Assembly (NCBI GenBank): GCA_002786025.1
Contig: NHNW01000016.1
Coordinates: 682,001-746,000, forward strand
Direction: 5' to 3'
From: Zasmidium citrigriseum
Lineage: Eukaryota > Ascomycota > Dothideomycetes > Mycosphaerellales > Mycosphaerellaceae
DNA length: 64,000 nucleotides
In this document: positions 35,444 through 48,314 of the stretch, in pieces
Numbering within the stretch: position 1 is the stretch's first letter
How the letters are laid out: each line of letters starts with the position of its first letter
Translations under genes and position numbers: made by a program
The notes under the pieces: generated by a model
Told to the model about the DNA's origin: nothing
The model's input: the letters and a program-made list of their open reading frames with translations, nothing else
The model's database searches: none

Positions 35444-38400
35444 CTACTCCCCTCTTCGGAGGGCGGCGTCTACGCTATACGCTATAGTAAGGCGTAGCGG
35501 ATTATAGTAATAATAGAGTAGGTAGGTAGGCGTAGCTTATCTAGGTAGTAGTAGTAGTAGCGAGTAATAGCGTTATCTACGTAGGTAATATCGTTAAAGT
35601 TCTCCTATATAGTATTAGCCTTATTATATCTAGTCTATTAGACTTTATACTTAAACTTACTCTTAAACTACTATAAGTTAATAATCTCGTCGACTTTAAA
35701 CTCTAGTTCGCTATTAATAACTTCGATAGGTAGTAGTAGTATATTTTACTAGCTAGGTAGGGGTTTATAAGTAGATATTAGCGATAGGTTTCTAATATAG
35801 ATAATATCGTATATAGGTAGTAACTTCGGAAGCTCTAGGCGGTAGGCGTATAGTAATACAACTTTAGTAATTCGGTAAGGTCTAGTATTATATAGCTCGA
35901 GTTTCTTCTATTAAGTCTTAATACCCTTTAATAATAAGAAGACTCTATTACCTACCTTAAAGGTAGGGGCGAGTCGTTAGTACTTATTAGCTTACTCTTC
36001 TATAGCCGCTTAAGACTACTATAAGGACTATTACGCGTCCTACTAGACTTCGATAATATATTATATAAAACGCTAGGTAGTAGTATCGTTAAAGTAGAGA
36101 TCCTTACCTTTACTAACGATAGGTAGCTCGATACCTATATATAAGTAGTATTTATAGTTAGCGTAGAAGAGGGATATACTAATACTATCGTTATATTAAT
36201 AATTACCTACGTACTTAGCGGTAGGTAGCTATTAGTCCTAATTATCGCTAATATAGTTAATAAAGGTATAGAAATAGGCTTCTATTAATATATTAGTACG
36301 CTTAGTCTATCTATTAGTCTCTAGGTATCGAGTAGTAGATAGTCGTATATCTATACTAATAAGCTTATAGAAGCTACGCTAGAACGTAGAGACGAACTAT
36401 AGTCCTCTATTAGAAGTAATACTTTTAGGGATACTATATAAGCGCTAGATATACTAGTAGAATAGTTTTACGACGATAGCGGTAGTAGCTTCTTCGTTAT
36501 AGTAACGTATCGTAATAAAGTAATATATCTTAGTAAGTCTATTAATAACGACTATTACTATATTATAACTATTATCGAGTAAGGGTAGTAGGCTAGTTAT
36601 AAAGTCGATTATTAGGTACTACTAGCGTTACGTAGGTACTTATAGTAGTTAGAGTAGTCCTTATCTCGTTCTATAGTCTTACTATACTTATTAGTAAGTA
36701 AAGTAGTTAGCTACGTACCTAGCGATACTATTATAGAGTAAGGGCTAGTAGTATAGGCGCGAGACTAGTTCGAACGTATATTTATACTCTAGATAACCTA
36801 CTACGTAGTTCGTATAATATATACGTACTACGTCTATTCGAAGATTATTAGTATCTAGTATATATAAGTAGTCTCTATAGTATAGTAGATATCTATCTCT
36901 TACCTTATATTTAGAGGGTAATATAGTATACGCTAGGCTAGCCTTTATAGGGGTAGTACGCTTCTATAGGTATTTCTTTATCTTAGCGATTAGAGGGTCG
37001 TTATTACTAGTAGCTATAATATAGTCGAGTAGGTTATATAGGTCGAGTAGAGGCTTATCTTCGTTATTATTAGGGCTAATATAGTTAGCTACGAGCCGTA
37101 GTAATAGGTCGATATTATAAGGTTTAAGGATAGTCTACTACTAGGCTAACTTTCGTAAGTCGTTATTATAAGAAGATAGGTTAGTAGTATAGCGCGTTAG
37201 ACTATTAGGCTTAGTTCCTTAGGCGCCTAGGCGATAAGTAATCTAGAAGTTAAAACGGCTAAGGAATTCGCTCTAGTAGGCTTAACGCTAGCTAAGCTAC
37301 TTAGTAGTTATATAATACTCTAGGTTACGGTAATCTATAAGGACCTTAATAGTATAGGGATAGCCCTCTAGTTCGAGGCGCTATTACTCGAAGGTATTAA
37401 TAATAGCTAAGAGTTCCTTATTATAGATCTTATAGTTATACTCTACTAGGCTTTATTTTATCGAGAAGTAGGTAACGAGTTTCTAGGTATCTCTATAGTA
37501 GAGCTACGATAGTACGCTAATAGTAATATAGTTAGAGGCGTCGGTTTCTACTATAATAGGTAAGTTAGGGTTATATATAGCTAGCGTAGGTTCTTCTAAG
37601 AAGGCTACTTTTATATAGTTAAACGCTTACTAGTAAGAGTTAGTCTAGTAGAATCTAGTAGTTATCTTATAGGTCGCGTTAGTAAGTAGTTTCGCGATAT
37701 ATAAGTAGGCTCTAATAAAGCGTCTATAAAAGCTAGCGAACCTAAGGAATAACTATACGTCCTTAACGTTAGTAGGCGTAGGCTAGTTCTTAATAGCCTC
37801 TACTTTCTTAGTATCTATACGAATACCTTTAGTAGTAATAATAAGGCTAAGGTATTTAGTCTTAGTAACTTCGAACTCTAACTTTATAATATCGTATTAT
37901 AAGCCTACTTTACGAAGGGCTTTAAGTACTAGGCGTATATATTTATTATACTAGTTTAGGTCCTCTAAGTAGATAAGAATATTATTAAGATAGGCTATAT
38001 AGAAGGAGTCGAGGTATAGGCCGAGGGCGTTATTTATATAGTTCTAAAAGGTTAAAGGGGTATTAGCTAAACTAAAGGGTATAACGAGGTACTTATAGAG
38101 GCTATATCTTATTTTAAAGGTAGTTTTCTACTCGTACCCTTTAGTAATATAGATTTAATTAAAGGCTCTAATAATATCTAGCTTAGTATATACCTTAGCT
38201 TTACTAAAATAGCTAAGGGTTTCCTAAATTAAGGGTATTAGATAACGATTCTTTACTATAATATTATTAAGACGATAGTAGTTAACGTAGAAGCGTAGTC
38301 CTCTACTAGGTTTATTAACGAATAGTATAGGCGAGGACGCTAGTAATAAGGAGCTATAAATAAACCCCTTCTTAAGGTTCTCTCTTAGATAGTCGCGAAG

Positions 38401-41363
38401 GACTTTAAGTTCTTACTATAATATCGAATATAGCGGTCCGTATAATAGCCTCTTACTATCTTCGAGTTCGATCTTATAGTCGCTAGTATAGTATAGTAGT
38501 AGCTTAGAAGCGTCGTCTTTAGAAAATACGTTAAGGTATAGATACTACTTAGCTAGTAGTTAGTCCTTCGAGTCGACCTTCTTCTTCGCCTATATAGCTA
38601 ATTTAATATCTCTAAGCGAGGCTAAGAAGATCCTCGCGCCTTTCTCTAGAGTAAGTTAATTAAAGGCGGTAGTAGAAATAGTATAGATATTTAGGGCGTT
38701 AGTAGCCTTTATAGCTATAAGGGCGATAGGCTTCTTTAGTAGTAGTAGCTATAGCGATAGCGCTACTTCGTTTATATCCGTAATAAATAGGCTCGAAGAG
38801 GTTAGCGTCTAAGGATTATATATTAGTAAGTATAATCTCTCGCGTACCCTCTAGTAGCTTCTTATTAATCGCTCTAAGTCTAAAAGCTATAGTATTATAA
38901 GCTATATCTATAGCTCTATCTACGTCTACGTTAGTTACGCTAGTAATATTATACCTATAGCTTAGATCTAGTAGTAATACCTATTATATTAGGTCTTATA
39001 GAAGTCTAAATTAAAGAGGATAACGTCGTCCTTCTAAAGTATACGCGGCGAGTATTATTTAAGCTATAGTAGGCTAAGGATAATTAGATAATAACCTAAC
39101 TTAGTTAGGTAGAAGTAGATATACTTATAGTAACCCTAGATATCGAGAGTTACTCGCGTAATATAAGTTATATCGTTAATAGCGTTACTATTAAATACTT
39201 TAAGGTAGTAGGGTATAAGTAGTTCTATAATATATAAACCGTATTTACGCGTAAAGTTAGAATCTATAAAAGCGTATCTAGTATAGCTATAGTCTAGTAT
39301 ATAGTACGATATAATATCTATTAATAGTAAAGCTAAAGTCGAAGTTCGTAATATATAAGGTAGGATAAGGTAATCCTTATTAGGTAATAACGCTACTTAA
39401 TCAAAGGAAGACGAGCTAATTCTAAGGGTTTCTTTTATAGTTTCTTTACCTAGGCTAGGTGTTAGTTTCTATAGCTTATTATAATAATACTAAGGATCTA
39501 GATAACTATCGATATAATAAGGACTCTAAAAGCGACTTTACTTAAAGCCTATATATTTTCTAAGATAGTAGTATTAAGCTAAGTAGTAGTAGGCTTACTA
39601 GTAGCTATCTTATAGATCTAAGAGGCTTACTATTTATAGGCCTCCTTACTAGCGATAATAGGGTAGTTACTCTTCTAATAGCTAGATTAGTTATAGAATA
39701 TATAGTAGTTATTCTTAATTTAATCTTTACGCTTTTACTAAGTTAGTAGTCTACGCCTTATTATAGAGAGGTCTATTATATTACTACCCTAAGTAGTCGT
39801 AAGTAAAGCTAGTATAGACGTAGATACTATAGTTATCGTTAGGCGCTAAGGGTTAGATATTATAGGAGTTAGTATAGAGCTAGCTCGAGATACGAAGCTA
39901 CTAGTATTAGCGCTAGTACTAGTATTACTATTAGTTAAGGAGGATTTATACGATTATCCCTATATACTATAGTTAGTACTAATAGTCTTTACGGCCTATA
40001 ATACTTCTTTACGGCGATTATAAATATTATAATTAACTCCCTCGAGGCGGTTATAGAGCTCTTTAAAGGGTATCCTCTAGGTATCCTACTAACCCGCTAA
40101 CGCGTCTTTTAACTCTTCGCTTAACCCCTTACGGAACTTAGTAAATAACGAGAGATCCTTTAGGCTAATAACCTTATTAAGCCGTACGAACTTAGACTTA
40201 TAGTAGGGAAACTCCTTACTCTCCTACTTTAGTCTCTCGAGCTTATTTATAGCTACTTACTCTTTAAACGCTTTACTAAACGTACTAGTAAGGATATCTA
40301 TTATAGCTTCTAAGCTAGTAAGGTTAAATACTACCTAGGCGCCTTTAATAGTAACGTACGGAATAATTACCTTATAGGCCTTACTACTAAGGCGTATATA
40401 TATATATAATAGCTAATCGTATACGTTAGAGTATCTATCTATATTAGCTAATAGCTTAATAGCTATTATAACCTTCTATACTTTTAACTTCTCTTTACTA
40501 TTACTATTATATATCTTTAGGTCTAGAAGCTTCTCGCTCTTATAGTAGTAGCCGCTATAGCTACTATTAGGTATACTCGTAGTCGTTAATAGAGTAATAG
40601 GTAGAGGCGAGCGTAATTAAAGGCTAGTAAGCTCGGCTTATAATCGTTAGATATCGTTATTACGGTAGCGTATCTCCTCTTAGGCTTTAAGTAGTTACTA
40701 GTTTATATAATTAAGACGGCTATTAACTATCTATATAGAGGTAGTAGTCTACTATAGTTAGTCTACGAGTTCTTAGCGTAGGTTAGAGATTTTATTATTA
40801 GCTACCGTATAATAGTCTTTAGCGGCTATACGTTTATACTTAAGATTCGTAAGCTACTTCTCGTAGTTCTAGAGATACTAATAGACTCTACGATAGGTAC
40901 TAGTACTATTAGTACTATATAAAGCTTAGGCGAGTTAGTTAGTAGTCTTAGGTATAGGATTAATAATAATTACGCTCTAGCGACGGTTATTAAGGGTTAG
41001 AGGTTCTTACTAGAGGTTACTAATCTAAAACGGCGACTACTACTACTTAGACTATAATTACTATTATTATTCTAAAGGTATAGATAAATCTTTCTAAGGG
41101 GTACTAAATAGTAATTTTTACTAGTAATCGGCTATCTCGCTAGCTTATTAGTAGCGCTATTATAAGCGCTAGAGGATTAGTAACCGCTTCGTACTAATTC
41201 GTTAGCTAATATTAATCGATATAAGGGGTATAGTAGTAAAGGATTAATAGTTCGAACTAAGTAGGTTAAACGCTATAGCTATAGTACTACTAACGTAACG
41301 GTAGGCTTTAAATTACCTCTAGCTTATAGGCTAGAGGTCTTCGAGATAAAGGATACCTCGTAC

Positions 41364-41559
41364 TATTAAGGAACGAGTAATAAAGGTATAAATCTAATAG
41401 ATACTCGTAACTAGGCTAATAAGGCGTAAAGAAGAAAGAAGCTAAAGACGAGACGAAAGGAAGTTAGGCTAGCTAGCTAGGTTACGTAACTATAATTACG
41501 TATACGTAGCTATACTTAGATCTACGTAGACCTAATCCTAGGTACTATAATCTATAATA
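41364..41559 (-). repeat. Element 2 LTR (upstream end on minus strand)
   Basis: Same length as its partner at 35248-35443; the two differ by transitions only as far as I compared. Followed by the CCTAC duplication at 41560-41564. Confidence 0.92.
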
Positions 41560-41783
41560 CCTACGAATTTAGTAGTATTTTATACTAAAAGGAGCGTTAC
41601 TATACTTCGCTCCTTCGATAGACTCTCGTTTTAGGTATAATACTTACCTAAATACCCCTCCCTAGTAACTATATTAAATCTTCTAGAACCTAGATAGTAA
41701 TAGTAGTTTCGAGCTATAATTTAACGACTTTTCGTATAGTTTTCGAATAAGCTAAGGGTAGCTTATATTAAAGAGGAGGTAAT

Positions 41784-42171
41784 TATAAAGGTAGGATTAG
41801 GAGGTAAAGTTAGAAGCCTAGTCTTAGTAGCTAGGTTAATAGATCTAATTAGTTAGGGAAAAGAGGTTAGGCGTAATACCTATGTTTCGTAAGGGTTATA
41901 TACCTTAAGACGGAGAATAGAAATAGAGAGCTATAGATCCTAGTATATTAGATCCTCGTAGGTCTAGTATAATAGAGATTTAAATAAGAGACGTATATAT
42001 CTTAAGTAAAAGGTAGAAATTAGTTTATCTTCTAACCCTTAGTTTAGTCGAGGGCGTTCTATATACTACGATATACCCTTCGAGTAGATAGCTACTCTAT
42101 TACGTTATACCTACGTCTTAGCCTCCTTATACTAGCTTCCTCTATATATAGAGTACTAGCTTATTTTTATA
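41784..42171 (+). repeat. Element 1 right LTR (388 bp)
   Basis: Partner of 28594-28981. Followed immediately by CTATA (42172-42176), the second copy of the target duplication. Confidence 0.93.
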
Positions 42172-42176
42172 CTATA

Positions 42177-43960
42177 GATAAGGCTCTTAACGCTCTATTA
42201 CCTAAAGATATCGAGAAGTTTATAAGTTCTACTAAAACTAATCTATAGATAAAACTACCTTCTACCTATTACGACTTAGCTAATACTTTTAAATATAAGA
42301 TAGAATTTACTATCCTCGAGTATAGCCCTTTAGACTATACTATTAATCTTAAACCTAGCGCTAAGATTCCCTATAAGAAAGTATATACTATAAGCCCCGA
42401 ATAGCTAGCTATCGTTAAGAAATATATCGATAATAGGATTACTTAAGGAACTATTAAGAAGTTTAACTTAAGATACGCCTTACCTATATTAATAGTTAGT
42501 AAGCTAGGTAGAGGTCTACGAGTCTATATAGACTACTACGAAGTTAACGCCCTTACGATTAAAGACTAGTATCCTATTCCCCTACTCTAAGAGATACTAG
42601 ACTAACTTTATAAAGTAACCTACTTTATAAAGCTAGATATCGTCGCTACCTTTAATAACCTCTATATTCGTAAAGGAGATAAGTAGATAATAGCGTTTAT
42701 TATATAATATAGTCTATACTAGTATAAGGTTCTCCTATTCGGCCTTTATAATAGGCCTAGTTCTTAGTAGCGTTATATTAATAGTATACTATAAGAGTTC
42801 CTTAACGACTTTATTATAGTCTACTTAGATAATATCCTTATCTACTCTTTAGAGTCGTTAGAGAATTACTAGTAGAAGGTTAGATAAGTCCTTATTAAGT
42901 TAAGGGAAGCTAGACTACCTATCGATATCGATAAGTACGAGTTTAGTATTAAGAAAGTTAAGTACCTAGGCCTAATTATTCCTATTAAAGGAATTAAGAT
43001 AGATCTAGTTAAAGTAGAAGCTATCTAGTACTAGGCTATACTATATAATACTAAAGATATTCTCGCTTTCCTAGGATTCGTAGGTTTCTACTATTAATTC
43101 GTTAACTCCTTCTCTAAAGTAGCTATACTATTAATAAATATAATAAAGAAGGATATACCTTTCTAATAGACTAACTATTACTAGTATACCTTTAACGAAC
43201 TTAAACGGCGTTTTATAACTACGCTAGTACTAGCCTATTTTAACTCTAATCTACCTATATAGGTAGAGACTAATACTTCTAACTAGGTTATAGCTAAAGT
43301 CCTATTATAGAAAGGAGAGGATAGTATTCTTTATCTAGTAGCTTTCTACTCTAAGAAGATAAATCCTTAAGAATATAACTACGATATATATAATAAGGAG
43401 CTACTTACTATTATTAAGGCCTTTAAGGAATAGTAACCTAAACTTATAGGCTATAATAAACCTATTCGTATCCTTTCGGATTATAAGAATCTTAAGTACT
43501 TTATAACTACTAAGAAGCTTAATTACTAATAAGTACGATAGGCTAAGTTCCTTAGCTAGTTTAACTTTAAGATTACCTACTATCTAGGTAAATAAAGCTA
43601 GAAACTAGATAGTCTAATATAGCGGTCGTAGGACTTACTAAATACCGTTACGAATACTTATCTATAATACTAGTAATAGACTATCCTAAAACTATATAAC
43701 CTTAATATTATAATATAGTTCGCGATATAAGCTAATAAAGTAAATACTATAAATATAACGCTACCCTCTAACTACTAAGCTCCCTTAGTCGCTAATAATA
43801 ATAGAGAAGATAGTAGTATACTACTTAAGGATAACGCGACTCTAGAGGGAGAGGTAGATAACTTAGAATAAAAGTAGGAATTAGACTCTAACTCTAAAGA
43901 ATAGGAATCCGAAGAGTATATACTAGAATAGGCTTACTAATAGCTCCTTATAGTTACCTA
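42177..43960 (+). pseudogene. Split Ty3/Gypsy element, second half: reverse transcriptase and RNase H
   Basis: Continues in frame from 28593. It starts DKALNALLPKDIEKF and moves into a Gypsy RT: YTINLKPSAKIPYK near 42330, LPILIVSKLGRGLRVYIDY near 42480, FIKLDIVATFNN near 42640, and the active site VYLDNILIYS near 42818-42850 (second catalytic Asp now Asn). RNase H follows near 43260-43630 (VETNTSN, YDIYNKELLTIIKAF, ILSDYKNLKYF). A Gln/Glu/Asp-rich linker leads to EEYILEQAYQQ at about 43940. The integrase expected next is not recognisable; the element either ends or is interrupted again here. No LTR could be matched with the left half. Confidence 0.83.
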
Positions 43961-45059
43961 GTATTAGCGAGTAATATTACTTCTTTTAACTTAGGGGTTC
44001 CTAGCCTAATTCTAATCTAGAGAAGTAGCCTATTACCTTATAGTAAGGGGTTTAAGATAAGATCTCTTATAGGTAGGTAATAGACTCTTTTATAATATAT
44101 ACTATATACTAAATTCGAATTAAAGTATTCTACGAGAAGAAGATTATAGTTTTAATCCTCTTAAATTAAGAGCCTTATATTATCCCTTATTTAAGCCTTA
44201 TTTTCTACCTTAACTACTTTACCTTATTTCCTTACTTTAGTCTTAGCGAGCCTTAAACTTCTCTTATTACTCCTTATTCGATTCCTTCCTTTAACGAGGC
44301 TATTAATACTCCTCCTTTATAGGAGGATCTAGAAGTATTTTAGGCCTCGTAGCTAGTAAGAGAATAAGATTACTATTATATAGTTAGTATTACTCTCCTA
44401 TATCTTCTAGAGCTAAAGGCGGGGCTTAACTACGAAAAATTAAGTATTATTTATTATAGATTTAAGGCTTTAGTTAGTTTTAATCTATTAAGGGTTTTAG
44501 GGCTTACTAGTATATAGGATTACTAAGCTACTAGATCTCTTCTTTAGATTTCGACCTTATCTTAGCTATTAACTAGAAACTAAACTAGAATTAGACTCTA
44601 GGAAGGCATTAATACCTTCTAGATTACCTAGATATTTATAGAAACTAGAACTAGGCTAAAGATAGTAAGGAATTAAAGGAATTCTAGACTTAGTAATTTC
44701 CTAGCCTATAGGCTAAGAAATCTATCTATAAGAAGGACCGCTATTTCGCTAAGGATTTTACGACAAGTATATATTTCTAGAGGTTTAGGCGAGCTCGATA
44801 TTCTTAGGTAAGAAAATCTTCTAGAGAGAGTATTACTTTAACCCTAATAATTACTCTACCTACGAGGATTCTACCTAGCTAGTAACGAGTCTATAACTTC
44901 CTACTCTAAGCTTAGGATTAAGTAGAGAGAAGCTACTAATACTAATTACGACTACCTTTTTAGATTAATTAATTCCTATTCTAGAACTAGAGCTATAGAT
45001 AACCCTAGGGTTACTTAGAGAGAGGTTTCTACCTATACTCTAAGTAGCTAACTAATTCC
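43961..45059. other. RIPed junction region, possibly an LTR or leader
   Basis: Lies between the end of recognisable RNase H/linker sequence and the start of the gag-like frame at 45.06 kb. I found no second copy inside the window, so I cannot prove an LTR. It should contain the boundary between the split Gypsy element and the next element. Confidence 0.4.
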
Positions 45060-48000
45060 TATAGAGCTAGTATTTCGAACTATACGAGATCTACTATACC
45101 CTACTAGGGTTATAAGTAAATCGAGTAATATAGATACCTTTATAGCTAATAATATAAGAGAAGGTAGTAGTAGGTTAGGTATAAAGGCCTAAGGTAAACG
45201 ACTCCTTATAGATATTAATCCTAAGCTATCTACTACCGAATCTAGAATCGAGAAGGATAAGGTATTAGCGAGGCTATAAGTAATAGAAGAGATAATATAG
45301 CTTATTACTACTCTTAAAGGAAGGAGATAGCTAGCTCCTAGAGGAATAGAGAATCTAATATTTAATAGAAGTAAGGTAACTACTTTCCTTAAAAGATTTA
45401 AGGCGCTAATTAAAGAATATACGCTATTAGAAAATAATAAAGGTAAGTTAAAGAGGTTTACTTAAAACTACGATATATATACGCGAGATATAGTAAAGAT
45501 AATTACTAGATTCGAGGAAGGAAACTATTAGAAGTTCTAGAAGAACTTCCTATAGGAGTACTTTAGTAGAGATAGTATTACTTAAACAAGTATAGTTAAG
45601 TATCTAGGTAAGTTTTATAAGAAGTTATTACCTATTAAATCTAATCCTACTAAATACTATAGATAGTTTAGAGTAATCTATAATAAGTTACTAGAAGAAG
45701 AGCTTTCTCTAAATTAGAAAAGTAGGTTATTCCTAAAAGGTTTACTAGTTAGTATTACGAAAAAGGTCTATATATAACTTAAGATCTTACCTAGTAATCT
45801 AGCGAGCTATTAGAGGTTTAAGAAGATCTATACTAAAGCTTAGAAGTTAATTTATAGATAAGAAGAGGTAAGATAAGTATATAGGCTAGAGCTAATTATT
45901 AATAGAGTATAAGGTATTATAGAATCGTAGAAGGAGAGAGTAATAGGTTAGAAGACCTCGCCTTTTACGATTAAATTATAAGATAAGTACCTTATAAAGG
46001 ATAGGTAAGATACGATTAAGGAGTAGATTAAATAGATAGGTTAGAGACTAGAGTAAATAACCCTAAACTTTAGAAAAGGGCTCGTATTTATAGAGAAGGT
46101 TATAAATATAGTAAACCTTTCGATAGTCTAACCTATTAATATAGATTAGGCGAGAAGAGAAGAGTTATTATAGGAATAGAATAGTTTTACTACTTAGAAT
46201 AGGGTAAATAGAAGTAAAGGGTATAAGAGGAAGAAAAGGGATATTCTAAATTATATATAAGAAGTCTATTAGCTCTATAGTAATAAGAATTATTTTACTA
46301 GAGAATATAGTAAGTATAGCTTCCTAGAGTATTTAAAGTAATACTATTAGGAGAAGGGGAGATAGTATACTAGAGGGCCTAATAGTCTAAATAAGGAAGT
46401 AATTCGCTTTATATAGGATATAAACTACCTAAAGTTAAAGTATATTATTCCTATATTAGAAAGTAAGACTAGAAAGCGAGTATTCTAGTATAGCGGAAGC
46501 CTAATACTAGATAAGTTAAAGGAATAGGGATAGGAGAGAGAAGATATAAATAATATTATAGAATCTTTAAAGGATACCTAAGTACGAGGGACTTTAGCTT
46601 CTCTATAAAGGGATAGTTACCTAGATAAGGAAGAGTTTATTATTACGCTTAAGGATTTATAGTATAAAGATTAGGGAATAAGAGTTTTAGCTATTAATAA
46701 GATTCCTATAGATAAAGGAAGAGAAGAACCTATTAGGACTATAATACCTATAAGGATACTATTATATAAGGGGAAGTAGAAGGCTATTAATCTATTAAAG
46801 CTAAACTAGCGAGAGAATCGAGTTAATAAGCTAGGTAATTATCCGAAAGTAATCCTTAAGAATAATCGTAGGAAGTAAGCTAAAAAGGAGAGGTTAAATA
46901 AAGTAATAGAGGAAGAGAGGGAAAGGATTAATATAGTAAGGTAGTAATATAATAAGACGTTAAGAGTAGAGTTTTCGAAGTAAGGTACTTCCTAGTCTTA
47001 GTCTTAATCTTAGACTTAAAGGCGTAATTAAGATAAAGATAAGGAAATAGAGGATAAAGGAATCTTATTCTCGGAAGGATTAAGTAAAGAATTATAGGTT
47101 AAACCTAAACTTAGGCCGAGACCTATTAATCCTCTAAATAAGAAGAAGCTAAAGACTATTAGGTTAAAAGGATATAGGAAGGAATATAGGTTTAGGGAAT
47201 AAGCTACTATAGATTAACTAAAAGAGGTCTCTAAGGTTAATCTCTTCTAGATAGACTTCCTATTAAGCCTACCTATCTCGATAGGTAGCTATAATATTAA
47301 GGATTTATTACTCTATAGTAAGGATTTCTAGTAAGTAGTTTACTAGAGGATTTAGAATATAGAAGTATTTAGAGAGGTATTAAGATTCTAAAGAGCGTAT
47401 TAGAGAAAGTAGATAGGAACGATAAAAGGGTCGAGCTTATTCTACTTCTAAGCTATATATAAGTATCTATAGGAGTTAGATAAGAAGGTAGAACTAAGTA
47501 TTTCTCTTAAGGAAAGTACTTATTATAAAGAAGCTAAAGAAATCTTATAAGGGATAAGCGTAATAGAATAGTAGGTAAAGGCTAAAAGGAAGTAAGTAGT
47601 TATAATTAGAAGTAGATTCTCTATATAGGGAGGATAGATAGAAAGATATATAAAGGTAGGTAATTAACTTCTAAACTAGATAACTTATTAACTTATCGAA
47701 TACGATAGTAAGTTACCTACGCTACCTACTAGAATAAAGAAGGGAAGAGTTAATAAAGAATATAACCTCTCTATAGTAAAGTAGATATATACTCTTATTC
47801 TAAGCCTATAGGTAATTATAAAGTTAGGAGTAGGTAAGAAGTATTACTTTAGAGGATTAATTAATAAGGGAAGTAAGATATATTTAATAAGTTAAATAGT
47901 ATTAAGAAATACTAGGTTATCTATATAGCCTATATCGAATATAACTATATAAGAGCTTAAAGGGATTATAGTTTTTAAGAGAGTAAGTAAGAATATCTTA

Positions 48001-48100
48001 GTAGATATTTTTAGAGTTACCTACTATATAGATTTAGACCTTACTAAGGGAAGAGAAAGTTCTCTTCCCTATAGGGAAGGGAAGTAATATAGTATCCTAT
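45060..48100 (+). pseudogene. Gag-protease-like retroelement relic without RT
   Basis: About 1000 codons in one plus frame interrupted almost only by TAA/TAG. The middle reads IITRFEEGNYQKF, EYFSRDSITQTS and LFLKGLLVSITKKV, the pattern of the gag-like protein of a fungal Ty3-type family. A zinc-knuckle relic lies near 46265-46320 (YQLYSNKNYFTREY, from Cys-X2-Cys-X4-His-X4-Cys). A retropepsin-like segment lies near 47820-47900 (LGVGKKYYFRGLINKGSKIY, where LIN-x-GS stands for the LID-x-GS type active site). No reverse transcriptase follows; the frame ends in a GGAAGGG-rich stretch near 48060-48200. Strong purine bias on plus supports the strand. Either a truncated element or a non-autonomous gag-only one. 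Confidence 0.6.
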
Positions 48101-48210
48101 AGGAAGGGTAGGAAGGTAGAAAGTAATAGAAATCCCTTCTATCCCTTCCCTTCCTATAGGAAAGGCTAGAAGTATAGAAAGGCTAGAAAGGCTAGAAGCT
48201 ATACTAGTTA
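48060..48210. repeat. Low-complexity GGAAGG/CCTTCC tract with inverted repeat
   Basis: TTCCCTATAGGGAA near 48065 and the pair TCCTATAGGAA near 48096 and 48168 form short inverted repeats in a GGGAAGGGAAG background, followed by three GGCTAGAA units at about 48173-48198. Confidence 0.6.
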
Positions 48211-48314
48211 CTATACTAGTTAAAGGCTATAGAAACGACGTAAATTAAACGATTAACGATCTTAAACGATTAACGATCTTAAACGATTTAAGTACTACTA
48301 TTTACTATATATAT

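Larger units (their letters stand above)
35248..41559 (-). mobile_element. Ty3/Gypsy chromovirus (element 2), nested, minus strand
   Basis: Two 196-bp LTRs (35248-35443 and 41364-41559) start TATTAAGGAACGAG and end TCTATAATA, the RIPed forms of TGT...ACA. The target duplication CCTAC is at 35243-35247 and 41560-41564. Genes read right to left. A gag zinc knuckle is near 39660-39710 (YIFYN*SSY*KSNY fits Cys-X2-Cys-X4-His-X4-Cys). The reverse transcriptase active site is near 37960-38005 (AYLNNILIY, catalytic Asp-Asp turned to Asn-Asn). Integrase is near 36300-36420 (ITSNRGLQF, TTRYLETN, the RIPed TRHPETD). A chromodomain lies near 35490-35700 (FKVDEIIN..YKV**TRYNKANT). Length 6312 bp, complete in structure, dead by mutation. 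It inserted into element 1 downstream of its chromodomain. Confidence 0.93.
28594..42171 (+). mobile_element. Ty3/Gypsy chromovirus (element 1), itself interrupted by element 2
   Basis: Complete LTR retrotransposon defined by two 388-bp LTRs (28594-28981 and 41784-42171) and by the 5-bp target duplication CTATA at 28589-28593 and 42172-42176. Both LTRs start TATAAAGG and end TTTTTATA, the RIPed forms of the canonical TG...CA ends. A purine-rich tract (AAAGAGGAGG) lies just before the right LTR. Without the nested element (35248-41559 plus 5 bp) it would be about 7.3 kb. Internal order is gag, protease, reverse transcriptase, RNase H, integrase, chromodomain, which places it among the chromoviruses. 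It inserted into the split Gypsy element between its protease and RT. LTR differences are transitions, so RIP hides the age of insertion. Confidence 0.93.
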
